Notes: generated from the letters alone by a model not told the origin. 64,000 nt of DNA from Spinactinospora alkalitolerans (GCF_013408795.1 NZ_JACCCC010000001.1:4588001-4652000); one strand, 5' to 3'; counted from the first letter of the stretch, positions 34,365 through 45,177 are shown. Numbers and translations: made by a program.

Positions 34365-35953
34365 GGGGACACCTTCGTCTTGGTCATCAGCTTCATGATC
34401 GATTCCTGTGTGGCGCCGTCGCGCGGAACCTCCCCGGTGATGCGGCCCTCGCTCATCGCGTAGACGCGGTCGCACAGGCCGAGCAGTTCCGGCAGCTCCG
34501 AGGAGATGAGCAGCACCGCCTTGCCCTCGGCCGCGGCCTGCTGGACGATGAGGTAGATCTCGTACTTCGCACCGACGTCGATGCCGCGGGTGGGCTCGTC
34601 CAGGATCAGCAGGTCCGGCTCGGTGAACAGCCACTTGGCCAGCGCCACCTTCTGCTGGTTGCCGCCGCTGAGGTTGCCCGTGGCCTGGAAGACGTCGGGG
34701 GCCTTGACCTTCAGCGCCGTGCGCAGCCCCTCGGCGCGCACCGCCTCGCGGCCGTCGTCGATCACCCGGCCGCGGCTGACCCGGTCGAGCCCGGCCAGGG
34801 TGATGTTGCGCCGGATGTCGTCGCCGAGGATCAGGCCGAGCTCCTTGCGGTCCTCCGGCACGTAGGCGATGCCGTTGCCGATGGCGTCGCCGACGCTGTC
34901 GAGCCGGACCTCCCGGCCCTCCATCAGCGCGGTGCCCGACACCTTGCGCCCGTAGGAGCGGCCGAAGACGCTCATCGCGAACTCGGTGCGCCCGGCGCCC
35001 ATCAGCCCGGCCATGCCGACGATCTCGCCGCGGCGGACGTGCAGGCCGACCTGGTCGACCACGCGCCGGCCCGGCTGCGTCGGATGGTCGACGGACCAGT
35101 CGCGCACCTCGAACAGCGTCGCGCCGATCCGGGGCTCGCGCTCGGGGTAGCGGTGGTCGAGGTCGCGGCCGACCATGCCCCGGATGATCCGGTCCTCGGT
35201 CACCTCGCCGGCGACCACGTCCAGCGTCTCGATGGTCCGGCCGTCGCGCAGGATGGTGACCGAGTCGCTCACCTGGGTGATCTCGTTCAGTTTGTGTGAG
35301 ATCAGGATCGAGGTGATGCCCTGCTGCTTGAGTTCGCCCAGCAGGCGCAGCAGGTTGGCGCTGTCGGTCTCGTTGAGGGCCGACGTCGGCTCGTCCAGGA
35401 TCAGCAGCCGGACGTCCTTGGACAGCGCCTTGGCGATCTCCACGAGCTGCTGCTTGCCGACGCCCAGGCCGGTCACCGGCAGCCCGGGGTCCTCGTCCAG
35501 ACCGACCCGCTCCAGCAGCCGCCGGGCCGTGCCCAGCGTCAGGTTCCAGTCGATCACGCCCGACCGGGCCTGCTCGTTGCCGAGGAAGATGTTCTCCGCG
35601 ATGGACAACTGCGGGACGAGCGCGAGCTCCTGGTGGATGATGACGATCCCGGCCGCCTCGCTGTCCCTGGTGCCCTTGAACGCGCGGACGGCGCCGTCGA
35701 CCAGGATGTCCCCGCTGTAGGAGCCGTGCGGGTGGACCCCGCTGAGCACCTTCATCAGGGTGGACTTGCCGGCCCCGTTCTCCCCCATGAGCGCGTGGAT
35801 CTCGCCGTCGCGCACCTTCAGGTCGACGCCCTCCAGCGCGACCACCCCGGGGAACTCCTTGGTGATTCCGCGCATCTCCAGCAGCGCGCCGGGCGCCTCG
35901 GCGCCCGCGCCGGGCCCCGCCTCGGCCCGCTGCCCGCTCGCGCCGGTCGTCAT
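34361..35953 (-). CDS. Sugar ABC ATPase with duplicated domains (GguA/MmsA/XylG type)
   Basis: 530 aa, two fused ATPase domains. The first has Walker [11 protein letters not shown] and [12 protein letters not shown], with its signature region degenerate ([14 protein letters not shown]). The second has an altered P-loop ([10 protein letters not shown]) but a full [15 protein letters not shown] signature and [13 protein letters not shown], the usual pattern of XylG/RbsA-like ATPases. Both ends overlap neighbours by 4 bases. It carries its own ATPase, unlike the two MalFG-type importers in the window. Confidence 0.94.
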   Translation of the reverse strand: MTTGASGQRAEAGPGAGAEAPGALLEMRGITKEFPGVVALEGVDLKVRDGEIHALMGENGAGKSTLMKVLSGVHPHGSYSGDILVDGAVRAFKGTRDSEAAGIVIIHQELALVPQLSIAENIFLGNEQARSGVIDWNLTLGTARRLLERVGLDEDPGLPVTGLGVGKQQLVEIAKALSKDVRLLILDEPTSALNETDSANLLRLLGELKQQGITSILISHKLNEITQVSDSVTILRDGRTIETLDVVAGEVTEDRIIRGMVGRDLDHRYPEREPRIGATLFEVRDWSVDHPTQPGRRVVDQVGLHVRRGEIVGMAGLMGAGRTEFAMSVFGRSYGRKVSGTALMEGREVRLDSVGDAIGNGIAYVPEDRKELGLILGDDIRRNITLAGLDRVSRGRVIDDGREAVRAEGLRTALKVKAPDVFQATGNLSGGNQQKVALAKWLFTEPDLLILDEPTRGIDVGAKYEIYLIVQQAAAEGKAVLLISSELPELLGLCDRVYAMSEGRITGEVPRDGATQESIMKLMTKTKVSP

Positions 35954-37032
35954 CCCGCCACCTCCGCCTCGGTGTAGTAGCCGCTGTCGACGAGCGTCTC
36001 CTCGTAGTTGTCCTGGTCGACGACGACCGGTTCGAGCAGCTGGGACGGCACGACCCTCTCGCCGTTGTCGTAGCTCTCGGTGTCGTTGACCTCGACCTCC
36101 CGTCCGTGGATCAGGGCGTCGGCCATGTTCACGGCGACGTCGGCGAGCTCGCGGGTGTCCTTGAAGATCGTCATGGTCTGGTCGTCGGCGATGATCGACT
36201 TGACCGAGGAGATGTCGGCGTCCTGGCCGGTGATGACCGGCATCGGCTTGCTCTGCGACCCGTAGCCGGCGCTCTTGAGGGAGGAGATGACGCCCAGGCT
36301 CAGCGAGTCGGCCGGGGCGAGGACCGCGTGCAGGGGCTCGCCCTGGTAGTGGGCGCTGAGCAGGTTGTCCATCCGCGCCTGCGCGGTGGAGCCGTCCCAG
36401 CCCATGGTGGCGATCTGGTTCATCTCGGTCTGGCCGCTGCGGACCACGAGTTGGCCGGAGTCGATGTAGGGCTGCAGGACCGACATCGCGCCGTCGTAGA
36501 AGAAGTAGGCGTTGTTGTCGTCGGGCGAGCCGCCGAAGAGCTCGATGTTGAAAGGCCCCTCGCCCTCGTCGAGGCCGAGTTCCTGCTCCAGGTAGCCGCC
36601 CTGCAGTTCACCGACCTTGAAGTTGTCGAACGTCGCGTAGTAGTCGACGTGCTCGGTGCCCATGATCAGGCGGTCGTAGGCGATGACCGGGATGCCCTGG
36701 TCGGCGGCCTGCCGGGTCACCTCCGTCAGCACCTCCCCGTTGATCGAGGCGATGACCAGGGCGTCGGCGCCCTTGGTGATCATGTTCTCGATCTGGGAGA
36801 TCTGCGTCTCCAGTTCGTCCTGCGCGTACTGCAGGTCGACGTCGTAGCCGAGGTCCCGGAACCGCCCGGCCATGTTCGAGCCGTCGTCGACCCAGCGCTC
36901 CTTCGACTTCGTGGGCATGGCGACGCCGATCAGCGGCCTGTCCTCGGCCCGCGCCGCTGCGCCGACGCCGTTGCAGGCCGCGAGGGGGAGCAGGAGCACC
37001 GCGGCGAGCGCGGCGTGCAGGAGTCTTCTCAT
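35950..37032 (-). CDS. Multiple-sugar-binding lipoprotein (ChvE-like)
   Basis: 360 aa from ATG 37032 (CAGGAG spaced 9; the ATG 9 bases upstream sits too close to the same box). Lipobox LPLAAC, then a periplasmic-binding type I domain ([68 protein letters not shown]), the pattern of ChvE/xylose-binding proteins for aldoses. First gene of its importer but co-directional with the GH51 gene upstream, from which it is separated by a perfect hairpin (37051-37081). Confidence 0.92.
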   Translation of the reverse strand: MRRLLHAALAAVLLLPLAACNGVGAAARAEDRPLIGVAMPTKSKERWVDDGSNMAGRFRDLGYDVDLQYAQDELETQISQIENMITKGADALVIASINGEVLTEVTRQAADQGIPVIAYDRLIMGTEHVDYYATFDNFKVGELQGGYLEQELGLDEGEGPFNIELFGGSPDDNNAYFFYDGAMSVLQPYIDSGQLVVRSGQTEMNQIATMGWDGSTAQARMDNLLSAHYQGEPLHAVLAPADSLSLGVISSLKSAGYGSQSKPMPVITGQDADISSVKSIIADDQTMTIFKDTRELADVAVNMADALIHGREVEVNDTESYDNGERVVPSQLLEPVVVDQDNYEETLVDSGYYTEAEVAG

Positions 37033-37050
37033 GGTCCTCATCTCCTGGTG

Positions 37051-37081
37051 GGTCCGCCCGGAAAAACCGCCCGGGCGGACC
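37051..37081 (-). promoter_or_regulatory. Intercistronic hairpin before the ChvE-like gene
   Basis: GGTCCGCCCGG (37051-37061) and CCGGGCGGACC (37071-37081), an 11-bp perfect stem with a 9-base loop. It fills the GH51-to-binding-protein junction and ends 19 bases before the start codon. No U-run follows on the minus strand. It may act as an mRNA end-protecting or partial termination element setting expression of the binding protein. Confidence 0.5.
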
Positions 37082-37091
37082 GGGTCGAAGG

Positions 37092-38606
37092 TCAGCCCCG
37101 CGGGACGGCGAGCTTGACGACGGTCCAGGACACCGGCGGGAGCACGACGTCGAGGCGGCCGTCGGCCAGCCGGGCGTCCTTGTTCTCCCGGGGCACCACG
37201 CGGTCGGGCGCCTCGGCGGTGTTGACAGCGTAGGCGTCGGGGCCGGAGAGCGTCAGGCACTCGGTGACGCGCTCGGCGCCGAGGCCGCGCGCGTCGACGT
37301 CGAGCGTCACGGGCTCGTCGACCGAGCGGTTGATGACGAAGACCGCGGCCTCGCCGCTCTCGGGGTCGTGCGTGGCGACGGCGTCGATCACCGGCACCTC
37401 GCCGTGGCGGCCGGTGTCCTGGACCGGGGCGACCGGCTCCACGCGCAGCACCTCGCCCCTGGCCGTCCTGGAGGTCTCGGCGAAGGGGTGGAAGATGGTC
37501 TGGCGCCACGCCGGCCCGCCCGGCTCGGTCATGATCGGCGCGATCACGTTGACCAGCTGGGCCAGGCTGGCCGAGGTCACCCGGTCGCTGTGGCGCAGCA
37601 GTGAGATCAGCAGCCCGCCGACGACCACGGCGTCGGCGAGGTTGTACCGGTCCTCGATGACCCGCGGCGCCACCGGCCAGTCCGTGGGCGCTCCCTCGTC
37701 GTGGAAGCGGCTCTGGTACCAGACGTTCCACTCGTCGAAGGAGAGCTGGATGCGCTTCCCGGCCTTGAGCCGGGCGCGGACGTGGTCGGCGGTGGCCACC
37801 ACGGACTCGATGAAGTGGTCCATGTCGGCGGCCGAGGCCAGGAAGCTCGCCAGGTCGCCGTCGTGCTCCTGGTAGTAGGCGTGCAGGGAGATGTAGTCGA
37901 CGTGGTCGTAGGTCTGCTCCAGGACCTCGGCCTCCCAGGCCCCGAACGTCGGCATCTGCGAGCCGGAGCTGCCGCAGGCCACCAGTTCCAGGTCGGGGTC
38001 GCTCATCCGCATCGCCCGCGCGGTCTCGGCGGCGAGCCGACCGTACTCGTGCGCGGTCTTGTGGCCGATCTGCCAGGGGCCGTCCATCTCGTTGCCCAGG
38101 CACCACATGCGGATGCCGTGCGGATCGGGCGAGCCGTTGGCGATGCGCTGGTCGGACAGGCGGGTGCCGCCCGGGTGGTTGGCGTACTCCAGCAGGTCGA
38201 TCGCCTCCTGGAGGCCGCGCGTGCCCAGGTTGACCGCCATCATGGGCTCGATGCCGGCCTCGGCGGTCCAGCGGATGAACTCGTCCAGGCCGAACTGGTT
38301 GGTCTCGGTGCTGTGCCAGGCCAGTTCGCGCCGCACCGGGCGCCGGTCGCGCGGGCCGACGCCGTCCTCCCAGCGGTAGCCGGAGACGAAGTTGCCGCCC
38401 GGGTAGCGCACCGTGCCCACCCCGAGCTCGCGGACCAGGTCCAAGACGTCGCGGCGGAAGCCGTTGGCGTCGGCGGTGGGATGGTCCGGCTCGTAGATGC
38501 CGGTGTAGACGCAGCGGCCCATGTGCTCGACGAACGAGCCGAACGTGCGGCGGTTGACGGGGGCGATCGTGAAGGCCGGGTCGAGGGTGAAGGAAGCGCT
38601 GTGCAC
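37092..38606 (-). CDS. GH51 alpha-L-arabinofuranosidase
   Basis: 504 aa, full length for intracellular GH51. [20 protein letters not shown] at the N-terminus, acid/base Glu in [11 protein letters not shown], nucleophile Glu in [10 protein letters not shown], and a C-terminal beta-sandwich. No signal peptide, so it acts on imported arabino-oligosaccharides, releasing L-arabinose for AraA/B/D. Lies between the secreted GH43 gene and the monosaccharide importer. Confidence 0.95.
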   Translation of the reverse strand: MHSASFTLDPAFTIAPVNRRTFGSFVEHMGRCVYTGIYEPDHPTADANGFRRDVLDLVRELGVGTVRYPGGNFVSGYRWEDGVGPRDRRPVRRELAWHSTETNQFGLDEFIRWTAEAGIEPMMAVNLGTRGLQEAIDLLEYANHPGGTRLSDQRIANGSPDPHGIRMWCLGNEMDGPWQIGHKTAHEYGRLAAETARAMRMSDPDLELVACGSSGSQMPTFGAWEAEVLEQTYDHVDYISLHAYYQEHDGDLASFLASAADMDHFIESVVATADHVRARLKAGKRIQLSFDEWNVWYQSRFHDEGAPTDWPVAPRVIEDRYNLADAVVVGGLLISLLRHSDRVTSASLAQLVNVIAPIMTEPGGPAWRQTIFHPFAETSRTARGEVLRVEPVAPVQDTGRHGEVPVIDAVATHDPESGEAAVFVINRSVDEPVTLDVDARGLGAERVTECLTLSGPDAYAVNTAEAPDRVVPRENKDARLADGRLDVVLPPVSWTVVKLAVPRG

Positions 38607-38638
38607 GTGGTCCTCTCTCCTTGGGTGGTCGGGATGGG

Positions 38639-38665
38639 GGCCGGGGCGGGCGGACCGCCCCGGCC
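38639..38665 (-). promoter_or_regulatory. Intercistronic hairpin between GH43 and GH51 genes
   Basis: GGCCGGGGCGG (38639-38649) and CCGCCCCGGCC (38655-38665), a perfect 11-bp stem with loop GCGGA, starting 4 bases beyond the GH43 stop. Second stem-loop of the same design in this transcript; likely affects relative expression of the flanking genes. Confidence 0.5.
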
Positions 38666-38669
38666 AGGG

Positions 38670-39704
38670 TCAGCCGCTCAGGGCGGGCCAGCCGTCGGCG
38701 CCCCAGCGGACGCGCTCGACGCCGAGCTTGAAGTCGCCGTCGGTGCCGTAGGGGCCGTAGGTGTGGTAGGCGATGAACTCGCCATGTCTGCCCTGGGGGC
38801 CGGAGAGCGACTGCCCGCCCGCGGCGACGTCGGAGCCGCGGTCGGCCAGGATCACGGTGCCGCCGCCCTCCAGCAGCGGGACGCCGTCGCGGTCGATGTA
38901 GGGGCCGGTGACCGACTCCGAGCGGCCCACCGCGATCTTGTAGGTGCTGTCGGTGCCCTGGCAGCAGGCGTCGAAGGAGACGAACAGGTAGTAGTGGTCG
39001 CCGCGGTGCACGATGTAGGGCGCCTCGATCGCGTTGGGCGGCTCCTGCCGGTCGGCGAGGTGCAGCACCTCCGCTCCGGAGGCGGGCTTCCCGCTGGGCC
39101 AGTCCAGCCGGACCATGCGGATCCCGCTCCAGTAGGAGCCGAAGGCCATCCACCGGGTGCCGTCGGCGTCGGCGACGATGCCGGGGTCGATGGCGTTGTA
39201 GTCGTCACCGGAGTGGGTCTCGAAGACCTTGCCGCGGTCGACCCACTCGTAGGAGGGGTCGTCGGGGTCGAGCGTGGTGTTGGTGGCCAGCCCGATGAGC
39301 GAGCGGTTGGAGCCGAACGTCGAGGCGGAGTAGTACAGGTAGTAGGTGCCGTCGTCCTCGTGGATCTCGGGCGCCCACAAGTTGGTGACGCCGGGGATCT
39401 CCTCGCTCAGCCAGGCCGGCTTCTCCTCCCACACGGCGCCCTCGTAGGTCCACTCCCTGCCGTTGCGGGAGGACCGGATCTGGATGTTGCCGTCGGAGAC
39501 CGCCGGGTCGCCGGTGCCGAAGACGTACCAGTCGTCGCCGCCTCCGCCCGCGACGAGGGCGGGGTCGTGCACCCGGACGTCGCCGGAGAGCCGGTGCGGT
39601 TTCGGGCCCGTCGGCGCCGGGGCCGCGTTGGCGGCCGGGGCGAGGGCCAGGGTGAGCAGCCCGGCGGTGAGCACCGCCGCCAGGCGGGGGATCCTGCCTG
39701 CCAT
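38670..39704 (-). CDS. Secreted GH43 arabinanase/arabinosidase
   Basis: 344 aa, ATG after GAGGAGGCAATCCC. Signal peptide ([20 protein letters not shown]). Five-bladed propeller GH43 residues are visible: catalytic base Asp in [12 protein letters not shown], the DYNAIDPGI segment, and proton donor Glu in AIEAPYIV. Best fit is endo-1,5-alpha-L-arabinanase or exo-arabinosidase acting outside the cell to feed the adjacent importer. Exact specificity not certain. Confidence 0.93.
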   Translation of the reverse strand: MAGRIPRLAAVLTAGLLTLALAPAANAAPAPTGPKPHRLSGDVRVHDPALVAGGGGDDWYVFGTGDPAVSDGNIQIRSSRNGREWTYEGAVWEEKPAWLSEEIPGVTNLWAPEIHEDDGTYYLYYSASTFGSNRSLIGLATNTTLDPDDPSYEWVDRGKVFETHSGDDYNAIDPGIVADADGTRWMAFGSYWSGIRMVRLDWPSGKPASGAEVLHLADRQEPPNAIEAPYIVHRGDHYYLFVSFDACCQGTDSTYKIAVGRSESVTGPYIDRDGVPLLEGGGTVILADRGSDVAAGGQSLSGPQGRHGEFIAYHTYGPYGTDGDFKLGVERVRWGADGWPALSG

Positions 39705-39736
39705 GGGATTGCCTCCTCTGGGGGACGAAGAGCCGG

Positions 39737-40630
39737 TCACTTCAGGCCGGCGTCGGTGACGCCGCGCACGACCTGGCGCTGGAACAGCATGAAGACGATG
39801 ATCAGCGGGAGCGCGCCGATGACGGCGGCGGCCATGTTCTGCGCGTACTGGATGCCGTAGCCCCCCTGGACGGTGCCCAGGCCGACGGGCACCGTCATCA
39901 GGGCGGGGTCGGTGGTGGCGATGAACGGCCACAGGAAGTTGTTCCAGGCCTGGACGAAGGTGAAGATGCCGACCGCCGCGAGGATCGGGGTGGACATCGG
40001 CAGGATGACGCTGCACAGGACCCGCAGGTGGCCGGCGCCGTCCAGGCGGGCGGCCTCCTCGTAGTCGCGCGGGATGGCGTCGAAGAACCGCTTGAGGATG
40101 AACACCATGACGGGGGCGACCACCTGCGGCAGCGCCACGCCCCAGTAGGTGTCGACCAGGCCCAGGGCGGTCATCTCGTCGAACAGCGGGACGATGAGCA
40201 CCTGCGGCGGGACCAGGATCCCGGCGATGAACAGCGCGAACAGCCATGAGCGCCCGGGGAAGTGCGTCTTGGAGAAGGCGTAGGCCGCCAGGACGCACAC
40301 CACCAGGGTGAGCAGGGTGACCACGGTGGAGATGATCGTGCTGTTGATCAGCCACTGCTGCAGGTCGCCGCGGGCGATGATGACCCGGTAGGCCTCCAGC
40401 GTGGGCTCCAGCGGCAGCCAGTGGACGGGGACGGCCGTGGTCTCGCCCTCGGGCTTGAGCGAGGTGAGCACCGCCCACAGCAGCGGCAGCAGCCAGACGA
40501 CGGCCAGGAACAGCGCGGACACGGTGACGGCCACGCTTCCGGGGGTGATGCGCACGCGCGGGCGGCGCCGCGGCGCCGCCGCGGCCCGGGCCGGCGGGGC
40601 GGGGCGGGCGGTGGAGGTGACGGTGCTCAT
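39737..40630 (-). CDS. Arabino-oligosaccharide ABC permease (MalG/AraQ type)
   Basis: 297 aa, six membrane helices after a Pro/Ala/Arg-rich N-terminus. EAA loop DYEEAARLDGAGHLRVLCSV. ATG overlaps the upstream permease stop (40627-40630). With its partner and the TAT-type binding protein it forms a CUT1 importer lacking its own ATPase. Confidence 0.92.
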   Translation of the reverse strand: MSTVTSTARPAPPARAAAAPRRRPRVRITPGSVAVTVSALFLAVVWLLPLLWAVLTSLKPEGETTAVPVHWLPLEPTLEAYRVIIARGDLQQWLINSTIISTVVTLLTLVVCVLAAYAFSKTHFPGRSWLFALFIAGILVPPQVLIVPLFDEMTALGLVDTYWGVALPQVVAPVMVFILKRFFDAIPRDYEEAARLDGAGHLRVLCSVILPMSTPILAAVGIFTFVQAWNNFLWPFIATTDPALMTVPVGLGTVQGGYGIQYAQNMAAAVIGALPLIIVFMLFQRQVVRGVTDAGLK

Positions 40631-41586
40631 GCCGCGTCCCCCTTCCGGGCGAAGAGGCGGAACTGGATGACCGAGGCGATGATGATGATGGCGAAGAACA
40701 GGTAGGAGATCGCCGAGGCGTAGCCGATGCGCAGCCCGGTGAAGCCGCTGTCGAAGATGTAGCCGATGATCGGGCGGGCGGCGTAGTCCGGGCCGCCGGA
40801 GCCGTTGGTCATCAAATACGCCTGGTCGAACAGCTTCAGCGACGCGACCATCTGCAGCATCACGATCAGCGCGGTGGTGCGGCGCAGCAGCGGCAGCGTG
40901 ATGCGGGTGAGCCGCTGCCAAGGGCTCGCGCCGTCGAGCGCCGCGGCCTCGTGGACGTAGCCGGGGATGCCCTGCAGCGCGGCGAGGTAGAGCAGGAAGT
41001 TGAACCCGACGGTCCACCACACGGTGGTGATGGCGACGGCGAGCAGCACCGTGTTCTCATTGGTGAGCCAGCCGACCTCGGGCAGGCCGACCGTTGTCAG
41101 CATCGCGTTGACCAGGCCGAACCCGGGCTGGTACAGCCAGACCCAGATCAGCGTCACCACGGCCACCGGCAGCAGGAACGGCGCGAAGAAGGAGAAGCGC
41201 AGGAACCAGCCCAGCCGAGTGACCCGGTTGGTGAGCAGCGCCATGGCCAGGGCGATGACGACCAGCAGCGGTGTGCTGATGGCGGTGAACAGCAGGGTGA
41301 CCCACAGCGACTGCCAGACGGCGGAGTCGGTCAGCATCTCCTGCCAGTTGGCCAGGCCGACGAAGGAGGCGTCCTCGCGCGCGAGGCTGCGGTCGGTGAA
41401 GCTGGTCCACAGTCCGGCGAGCAGCGGCCAGGCCAGGAAGACCGCGAAGAGGATCGTGAACGGGAGGACGAACCACAGGCCGGTCCAGGAGGTCGTGCGG
41501 CGGGCTCGGACCAGGCTGCGGACGCCGGGATCGGCGGGCCTGCTCCGCGCCGCCCCCGCCGGCGCGGTGTCGGCGTGTACGGTCAT
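40627..41586 (-). CDS. Arabino-oligosaccharide ABC permease (MalF/AraP type)
   Basis: 319 aa from ATG 41586, preceded by GGAG at 6 bases (an in-frame TTG four codons upstream is less likely). Six membrane helices; EAA loop YVHEAAALDGASPWQRLTRI. Located between the binding protein and MalG-type permease. No ATPase gene in the operon; a shared MsiK-type protein is expected elsewhere in the genome. Confidence 0.92.
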   Translation of the reverse strand: MTVHADTAPAGAARSRPADPGVRSLVRARRTTSWTGLWFVLPFTILFAVFLAWPLLAGLWTSFTDRSLAREDASFVGLANWQEMLTDSAVWQSLWVTLLFTAISTPLLVVIALAMALLTNRVTRLGWFLRFSFFAPFLLPVAVVTLIWVWLYQPGFGLVNAMLTTVGLPEVGWLTNENTVLLAVAITTVWWTVGFNFLLYLAALQGIPGYVHEAAALDGASPWQRLTRITLPLLRRTTALIVMLQMVASLKLFDQAYLMTNGSGGPDYAARPIIGYIFDSGFTGLRIGYASAISYLFFAIIIIASVIQFRLFARKGDAA

Positions 41587-41622
41587 GTCGGACTCCAAGG
41601 GAGAAGGGGAAACGGCCCGGGG

Positions 41623-42936
41623 TCACACCGGCGCGGGTGTGTCGAGGAGCTTCTGGGCGGCCCGCTTGAACCGGGCGAGTGCCTGCTCGGGCGTCGTTGT
41701 GCCGTTGTGCACGCCGCTGAAGAGGGAGTTGGCCTCGTTCTGCAGCGCCGCGGCGGATCCGCTGAACCACGCCTCCGGGTCGAACTGCACGTTCTCGGCC
41801 GCGACCCGGTAGTCCGACTGCGGTTCCAGGGCGGCGTACTCCTGGCTCTGCGTCACCGGGAGGTAGGCGGGGGTGTGCCCGCCGCCGGCCCAGGTGAGGC
41901 TGTTCTTCAGCATCCAGGCCGCGTACTCCACGGCCGCGCGCACGGCCTCGTCGTCGGGTTCCCTGCGGCGCGGCAGCACGAACGCGTGCGAGTCCCCCTG
42001 GCCGAGCTCATCGCCGAAGACGCCGGGGAACGGCCGCATGCCGAAGTCCATCCCGGCCGCCTGGAACGTGGGGATCTCCCAGTTCCCGCCGAACATCACC
42101 CCCGCGATCCCGTTCTGGAAGTTGGCCGGGGTGCCGGGTGCGTCGGAGGCCTTGGGTGCGAGCCCCTCCTCGCAGACCCGGCGCAGGAAGTCCAGCGACT
42201 GCAGCGCCTTGTCGTCGTCCATGCCGACGTCGCCCTCAAGGGTCATCTCGCCGCCGAGTTGGCGGTACAGCGACCAGAACTGCCGCCACGCGCCCGTGGT
42301 CTCCATCACGAGTCCGTACTGGCCGGTGGCGTCCTTGACCGCGGCGATCAGGTCGATGAACTCCTCGACGCCGCTGGTCTCGGCGAGTCCGCCCTCGGAG
42401 TCGAGGACGCCCGCGCTCTCGCAGATCTCGCGGTTGAAGTAGGTGACGACCAGGTGGGTGTCCAGCGGGATCGCGTAGAGCTCGCCGTCCACCCTGCACT
42501 TCTCCCAGACGTTGGGCAGCACGGTGTCCTCGGTGATCCCGTACTCGGCGAGCAGGTCCGCGGGAACCGGGTCGATCAGGGTCCCCGCGCCCATGCCGCG
42601 CAACCGCGACAGGTGCAGGGTCGCGATGTCGAAGGCGCGGCCGCCGGCGGCGCCCATCGCGAACTTCGTGTAGAAGGGGTTGCCCCACAGGTAGGTGGTG
42701 GGGCGGAAGTCGATCCCGGGGTGCTCCGCCCGGTAGGCCTCGTGCATCTCGACCATCCGGGCGCCGTCGCCGCCGGTGAAGAGGTTCCACTGGCGGAGCG
42801 GGGTGCGGCCGCCGGCCGCGGCGGGAGCGCCGCAGCCGGCCAGTCCCAGCCCCGCGGTCGCGAGGGAGCCGGCCAGGAAGGAGCGCCGTCCGATTCGGGG
42901 CTCCTGGGATGGGGTCCTTGCTCCGTTCGTGCGCAT
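41623..42936 (-). CDS. Sugar-binding lipoprotein with twin-arginine signal
   Basis: 437 aa from ATG 42936 (AGAGGAGATGCC). The N-terminus RIGRRSFLAGSLATAGLGLA ends in lipobox LAGC: a twin-arginine lipoprotein signal, implying export in a folded state. Family-1 binding domain (QWNLFTGGDGARMVEMHEAY; VDGELYAIPLDTHLVVTYFN). Placed between araA and its permeases, it probably binds arabinan-derived oligosaccharides. Confidence 0.92.
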   Translation of the reverse strand: MRTNGARTPSQEPRIGRRSFLAGSLATAGLGLAGCGAPAAAGGRTPLRQWNLFTGGDGARMVEMHEAYRAEHPGIDFRPTTYLWGNPFYTKFAMGAAGGRAFDIATLHLSRLRGMGAGTLIDPVPADLLAEYGITEDTVLPNVWEKCRVDGELYAIPLDTHLVVTYFNREICESAGVLDSEGGLAETSGVEEFIDLIAAVKDATGQYGLVMETTGAWRQFWSLYRQLGGEMTLEGDVGMDDDKALQSLDFLRRVCEEGLAPKASDAPGTPANFQNGIAGVMFGGNWEIPTFQAAGMDFGMRPFPGVFGDELGQGDSHAFVLPRRREPDDEAVRAAVEYAAWMLKNSLTWAGGGHTPAYLPVTQSQEYAALEPQSDYRVAAENVQFDPEAWFSGSAAALQNEANSLFSGVHNGTTTPEQALARFKRAAQKLLDTPAPV

Positions 42937-43081
42937 GGCATCTCCTCTGCCTGCTGATGCGCTGATGTGCGGCCGTCCCCCGAGGCCGCGTTCCTGGGGA
43001 TGTGCGCGGGGCACATCGCTGATGCGGGTGCGTGCGGCCGACGCGGGCCCTGTTCTGCTCCCCTGGCCCGCGCCGGACCGG

Positions 43082-44479
43082 TCATACCTGGTGGAACTCG
43101 ATGCCGGCCAGCTCGCAGAAGACCTTCCAGTCGGCCGCGGCGTGACCGAGGTTCATGACCATGTGGTGGGTACCGCCGGCGCGCAGCCAGGCGTCCATGC
43201 ACCCCCGGACCCCGCTGGCCGGCCTGAACTGGCCGTAGGGCATCTCCAGGACGGGCAGCTCCTGGGAGTCCAGGACCTCGCCTTCGGCGACGACCAGGCG
43301 GAAGTCCGTGCCGCCGAGGTAGACCAGGGAGGCCAGGGTCGCCGGACCGGGCTGGATGCGGAACAGCAGGGTGGGCGGGTCGTCGAGCCTGCCGATGCCC
43401 AGCGGGCGCTTGATCAGCCGGACCGGCTCGTCGGCGCGCGCGACCTTCCAGTTGCCCTCCCCCATGTGGCTCATGAGGATGGAGTCGCTGGGGAAGTCCA
43501 TCGCGTACATCTCGGTGAAGTGGCCGTCGCCGGCGAGCCGGTGGCCCGCGTAGACGATGGAGGCGGCCAGCACGTCGCCCTCGCCCGCGAAGCCGTAGCC
43601 CTTGGCCATGAGGCTGGAGGCCGAGGCCATGGGCAGCCGGGCGAACCGGCCGTCCTCGGCGATGGCGTCGAAGTGGGTGGAGTAGGCGCCGATCCCGCGT
43701 TCGGTGAGGATCTGCTCGATCGCCAACTGCATGCGCGCGTGGTCGTCGCGCTCCTCCTTGGACAGCCGGGCGTCGACCTCGAACCGCTCGTCCTCCCGGG
43801 CCATCAGGTCCTCGACCGCCGTCGTGTCGAGGGAGTCCATCGCCCGGTGCAGGTCGCCGGGGGCGATGGCGCTGACCTCGGGGCCGAGCTTGCGCAGCAA
43901 TGCGGACTCGTCGACGCGGGCGTCGCCCATGCCGTTCATGGCGTAGCCGAACACGCCCACCTTCAGCGTCTTCCACGCCGTCACCGCGCGCGCGGCCCTG
44001 GCCCAGCGGTCGATCCGCTCGGTGAAGGCGTCGCTCTGCCAGTCCTCGGTGACCACGTCGAAGGGCAGCCCGGCGCGCACCATGGCGTTGGCGGTGTCCT
44101 GCGCGCCGTGGATGCCCTGGTTGTAGGTCATGTCGTCCATGTCCCACGCCGGGGTGACCGCGGGATCGGGCTGGATGTTGGCCAGGCAGACCGGCAGCCG
44201 CATCCGGTCGAAGATCCGGGTGACCCGCAGCGACGGCGCGTAGGTGAGCATGACCACGAGGACGCCGTCGAGGTCGTCGTTTTCGAAGCCGCGCACCGCG
44301 CGCTCGGCGTCGGCGCGGCTCTTGACGGGTTCGCCGATCACGCAGTCGGCGACGTCGCCGAGCCGGTCGGCGACGCGCCTGGCGTATCCGGCCTGGCGTT
44401 CGGTGATGCCGGGGATCATGTGGTCGTAGAGCTCCTGCATGATCCCCAGGACCCCGATCCGGGGCAGACGGTCGGTCAC
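43082..44479 (-). CDS. araA: L-arabinose isomerase
   Basis: 465 aa from GTG 44479 (GAAGGAAGG upstream, 4-base overlap with the araD stop). It begins TDRLPRIGVLGIMQELYDHM and contains NIQPDPAVTPAWDMDDMTYN and a metal-site-like LMSHMGEGNWKVA. Converts L-arabinose to L-ribulose. Somewhat shorter than the ~500-aa enteric AraA and closer to the actinobacterial L-fucose/L-arabinose isomerase-like branch; operon context supports araA. Confidence 0.88.
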   Translation of the reverse strand: MTDRLPRIGVLGIMQELYDHMIPGITERQAGYARRVADRLGDVADCVIGEPVKSRADAERAVRGFENDDLDGVLVVMLTYAPSLRVTRIFDRMRLPVCLANIQPDPAVTPAWDMDDMTYNQGIHGAQDTANAMVRAGLPFDVVTEDWQSDAFTERIDRWARAARAVTAWKTLKVGVFGYAMNGMGDARVDESALLRKLGPEVSAIAPGDLHRAMDSLDTTAVEDLMAREDERFEVDARLSKEERDDHARMQLAIEQILTERGIGAYSTHFDAIAEDGRFARLPMASASSLMAKGYGFAGEGDVLAASIVYAGHRLAGDGHFTEMYAMDFPSDSILMSHMGEGNWKVARADEPVRLIKRPLGIGRLDDPPTLLFRIQPGPATLASLVYLGGTDFRLVVAEGEVLDSQELPVLEMPYGQFRPASGVRGCMDAWLRAGGTHHMVMNLGHAAADWKVFCELAGIEFHQV

Positions 44480-45177
44480 GAGTGCCCACCTTCCTTCGCG
44501 TCGCGGGCGGCCTGCTGGCCGTAGACGTTCTGATAGCGGTCGTAGAGCGCGTCGACGTGCTCGCGCGCCAGTGGTTCGACGGGGCCGTGGACGCGCGCCA
44601 GGTGGACGGTGCGCGCGACGTCCTCGCACATCACCGCGGCCTTCACGGCGGACTTGGCGCTGGCGCCGATGGTGAAGACCCCGTGGCTGCGCATGAGCAC
44701 CGCCGGGGAGCGGTGGCCGGAGAGCGTGGCGACGATGCCCTTGCCGATGTCGTCACCGCCGATCAGGGCGAACGGCCCGACCGGGATGTCCGCGCCGAAC
44801 TCGTCGGCCATGGCGGTGATGGCGCAGGGGATCGCCTCGCCCCGGGCGGCCCACGCCGTGGCGTAGGGGCTGTGGGTGTGCACGACGCCGTTCACGTGCG
44901 GCATGGCGCGGTAGACGTAGGCGTGGGCGTCGGTGTCGCTGGAGGGGGCGTGCACACCGTCGACCACGGTGCCGTCGAGGTCGGTCACGACCATCGACTC
45001 CGGCGTGAGGTCCTCGTAGAGCACGCCGCTGGGCTTGATCACGAGCAGGTCGGCGCCGGGGACCCGGGCGGAGATGTTGCCGCTGGTCCAGGTCACCAGG
45101 CCCCATCGAACGAGCTCGGCGTGCAGGGCGCAGACCTCGCGCCGGATCCCTTCGACGGTTTCGGGGAGCACGGTCAT
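44476..45177 (-). CDS. araD: L-ribulose-5-phosphate 4-epimerase
   Basis: 233 aa, a class II aldolase-fold enzyme. GLVTWTSGNISARVPGADLL (phosphate/substrate loop), IKPSG, zinc ligands in VVHTHSPYATAWA and RSHGVFTIG are all present. Converts L-ribulose-5-phosphate to D-xylulose-5-phosphate. ATG follows AGGAGCCG; the stop overlaps araA. Confidence 0.95.
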   Translation of the reverse strand: MTVLPETVEGIRREVCALHAELVRWGLVTWTSGNISARVPGADLLVIKPSGVLYEDLTPESMVVTDLDGTVVDGVHAPSSDTDAHAYVYRAMPHVNGVVHTHSPYATAWAARGEAIPCAITAMADEFGADIPVGPFALIGGDDIGKGIVATLSGHRSPAVLMRSHGVFTIGASAKSAVKAAVMCEDVARTVHLARVHGPVEPLAREHVDALYDRYQNVYGQQAARDAKEGGHS

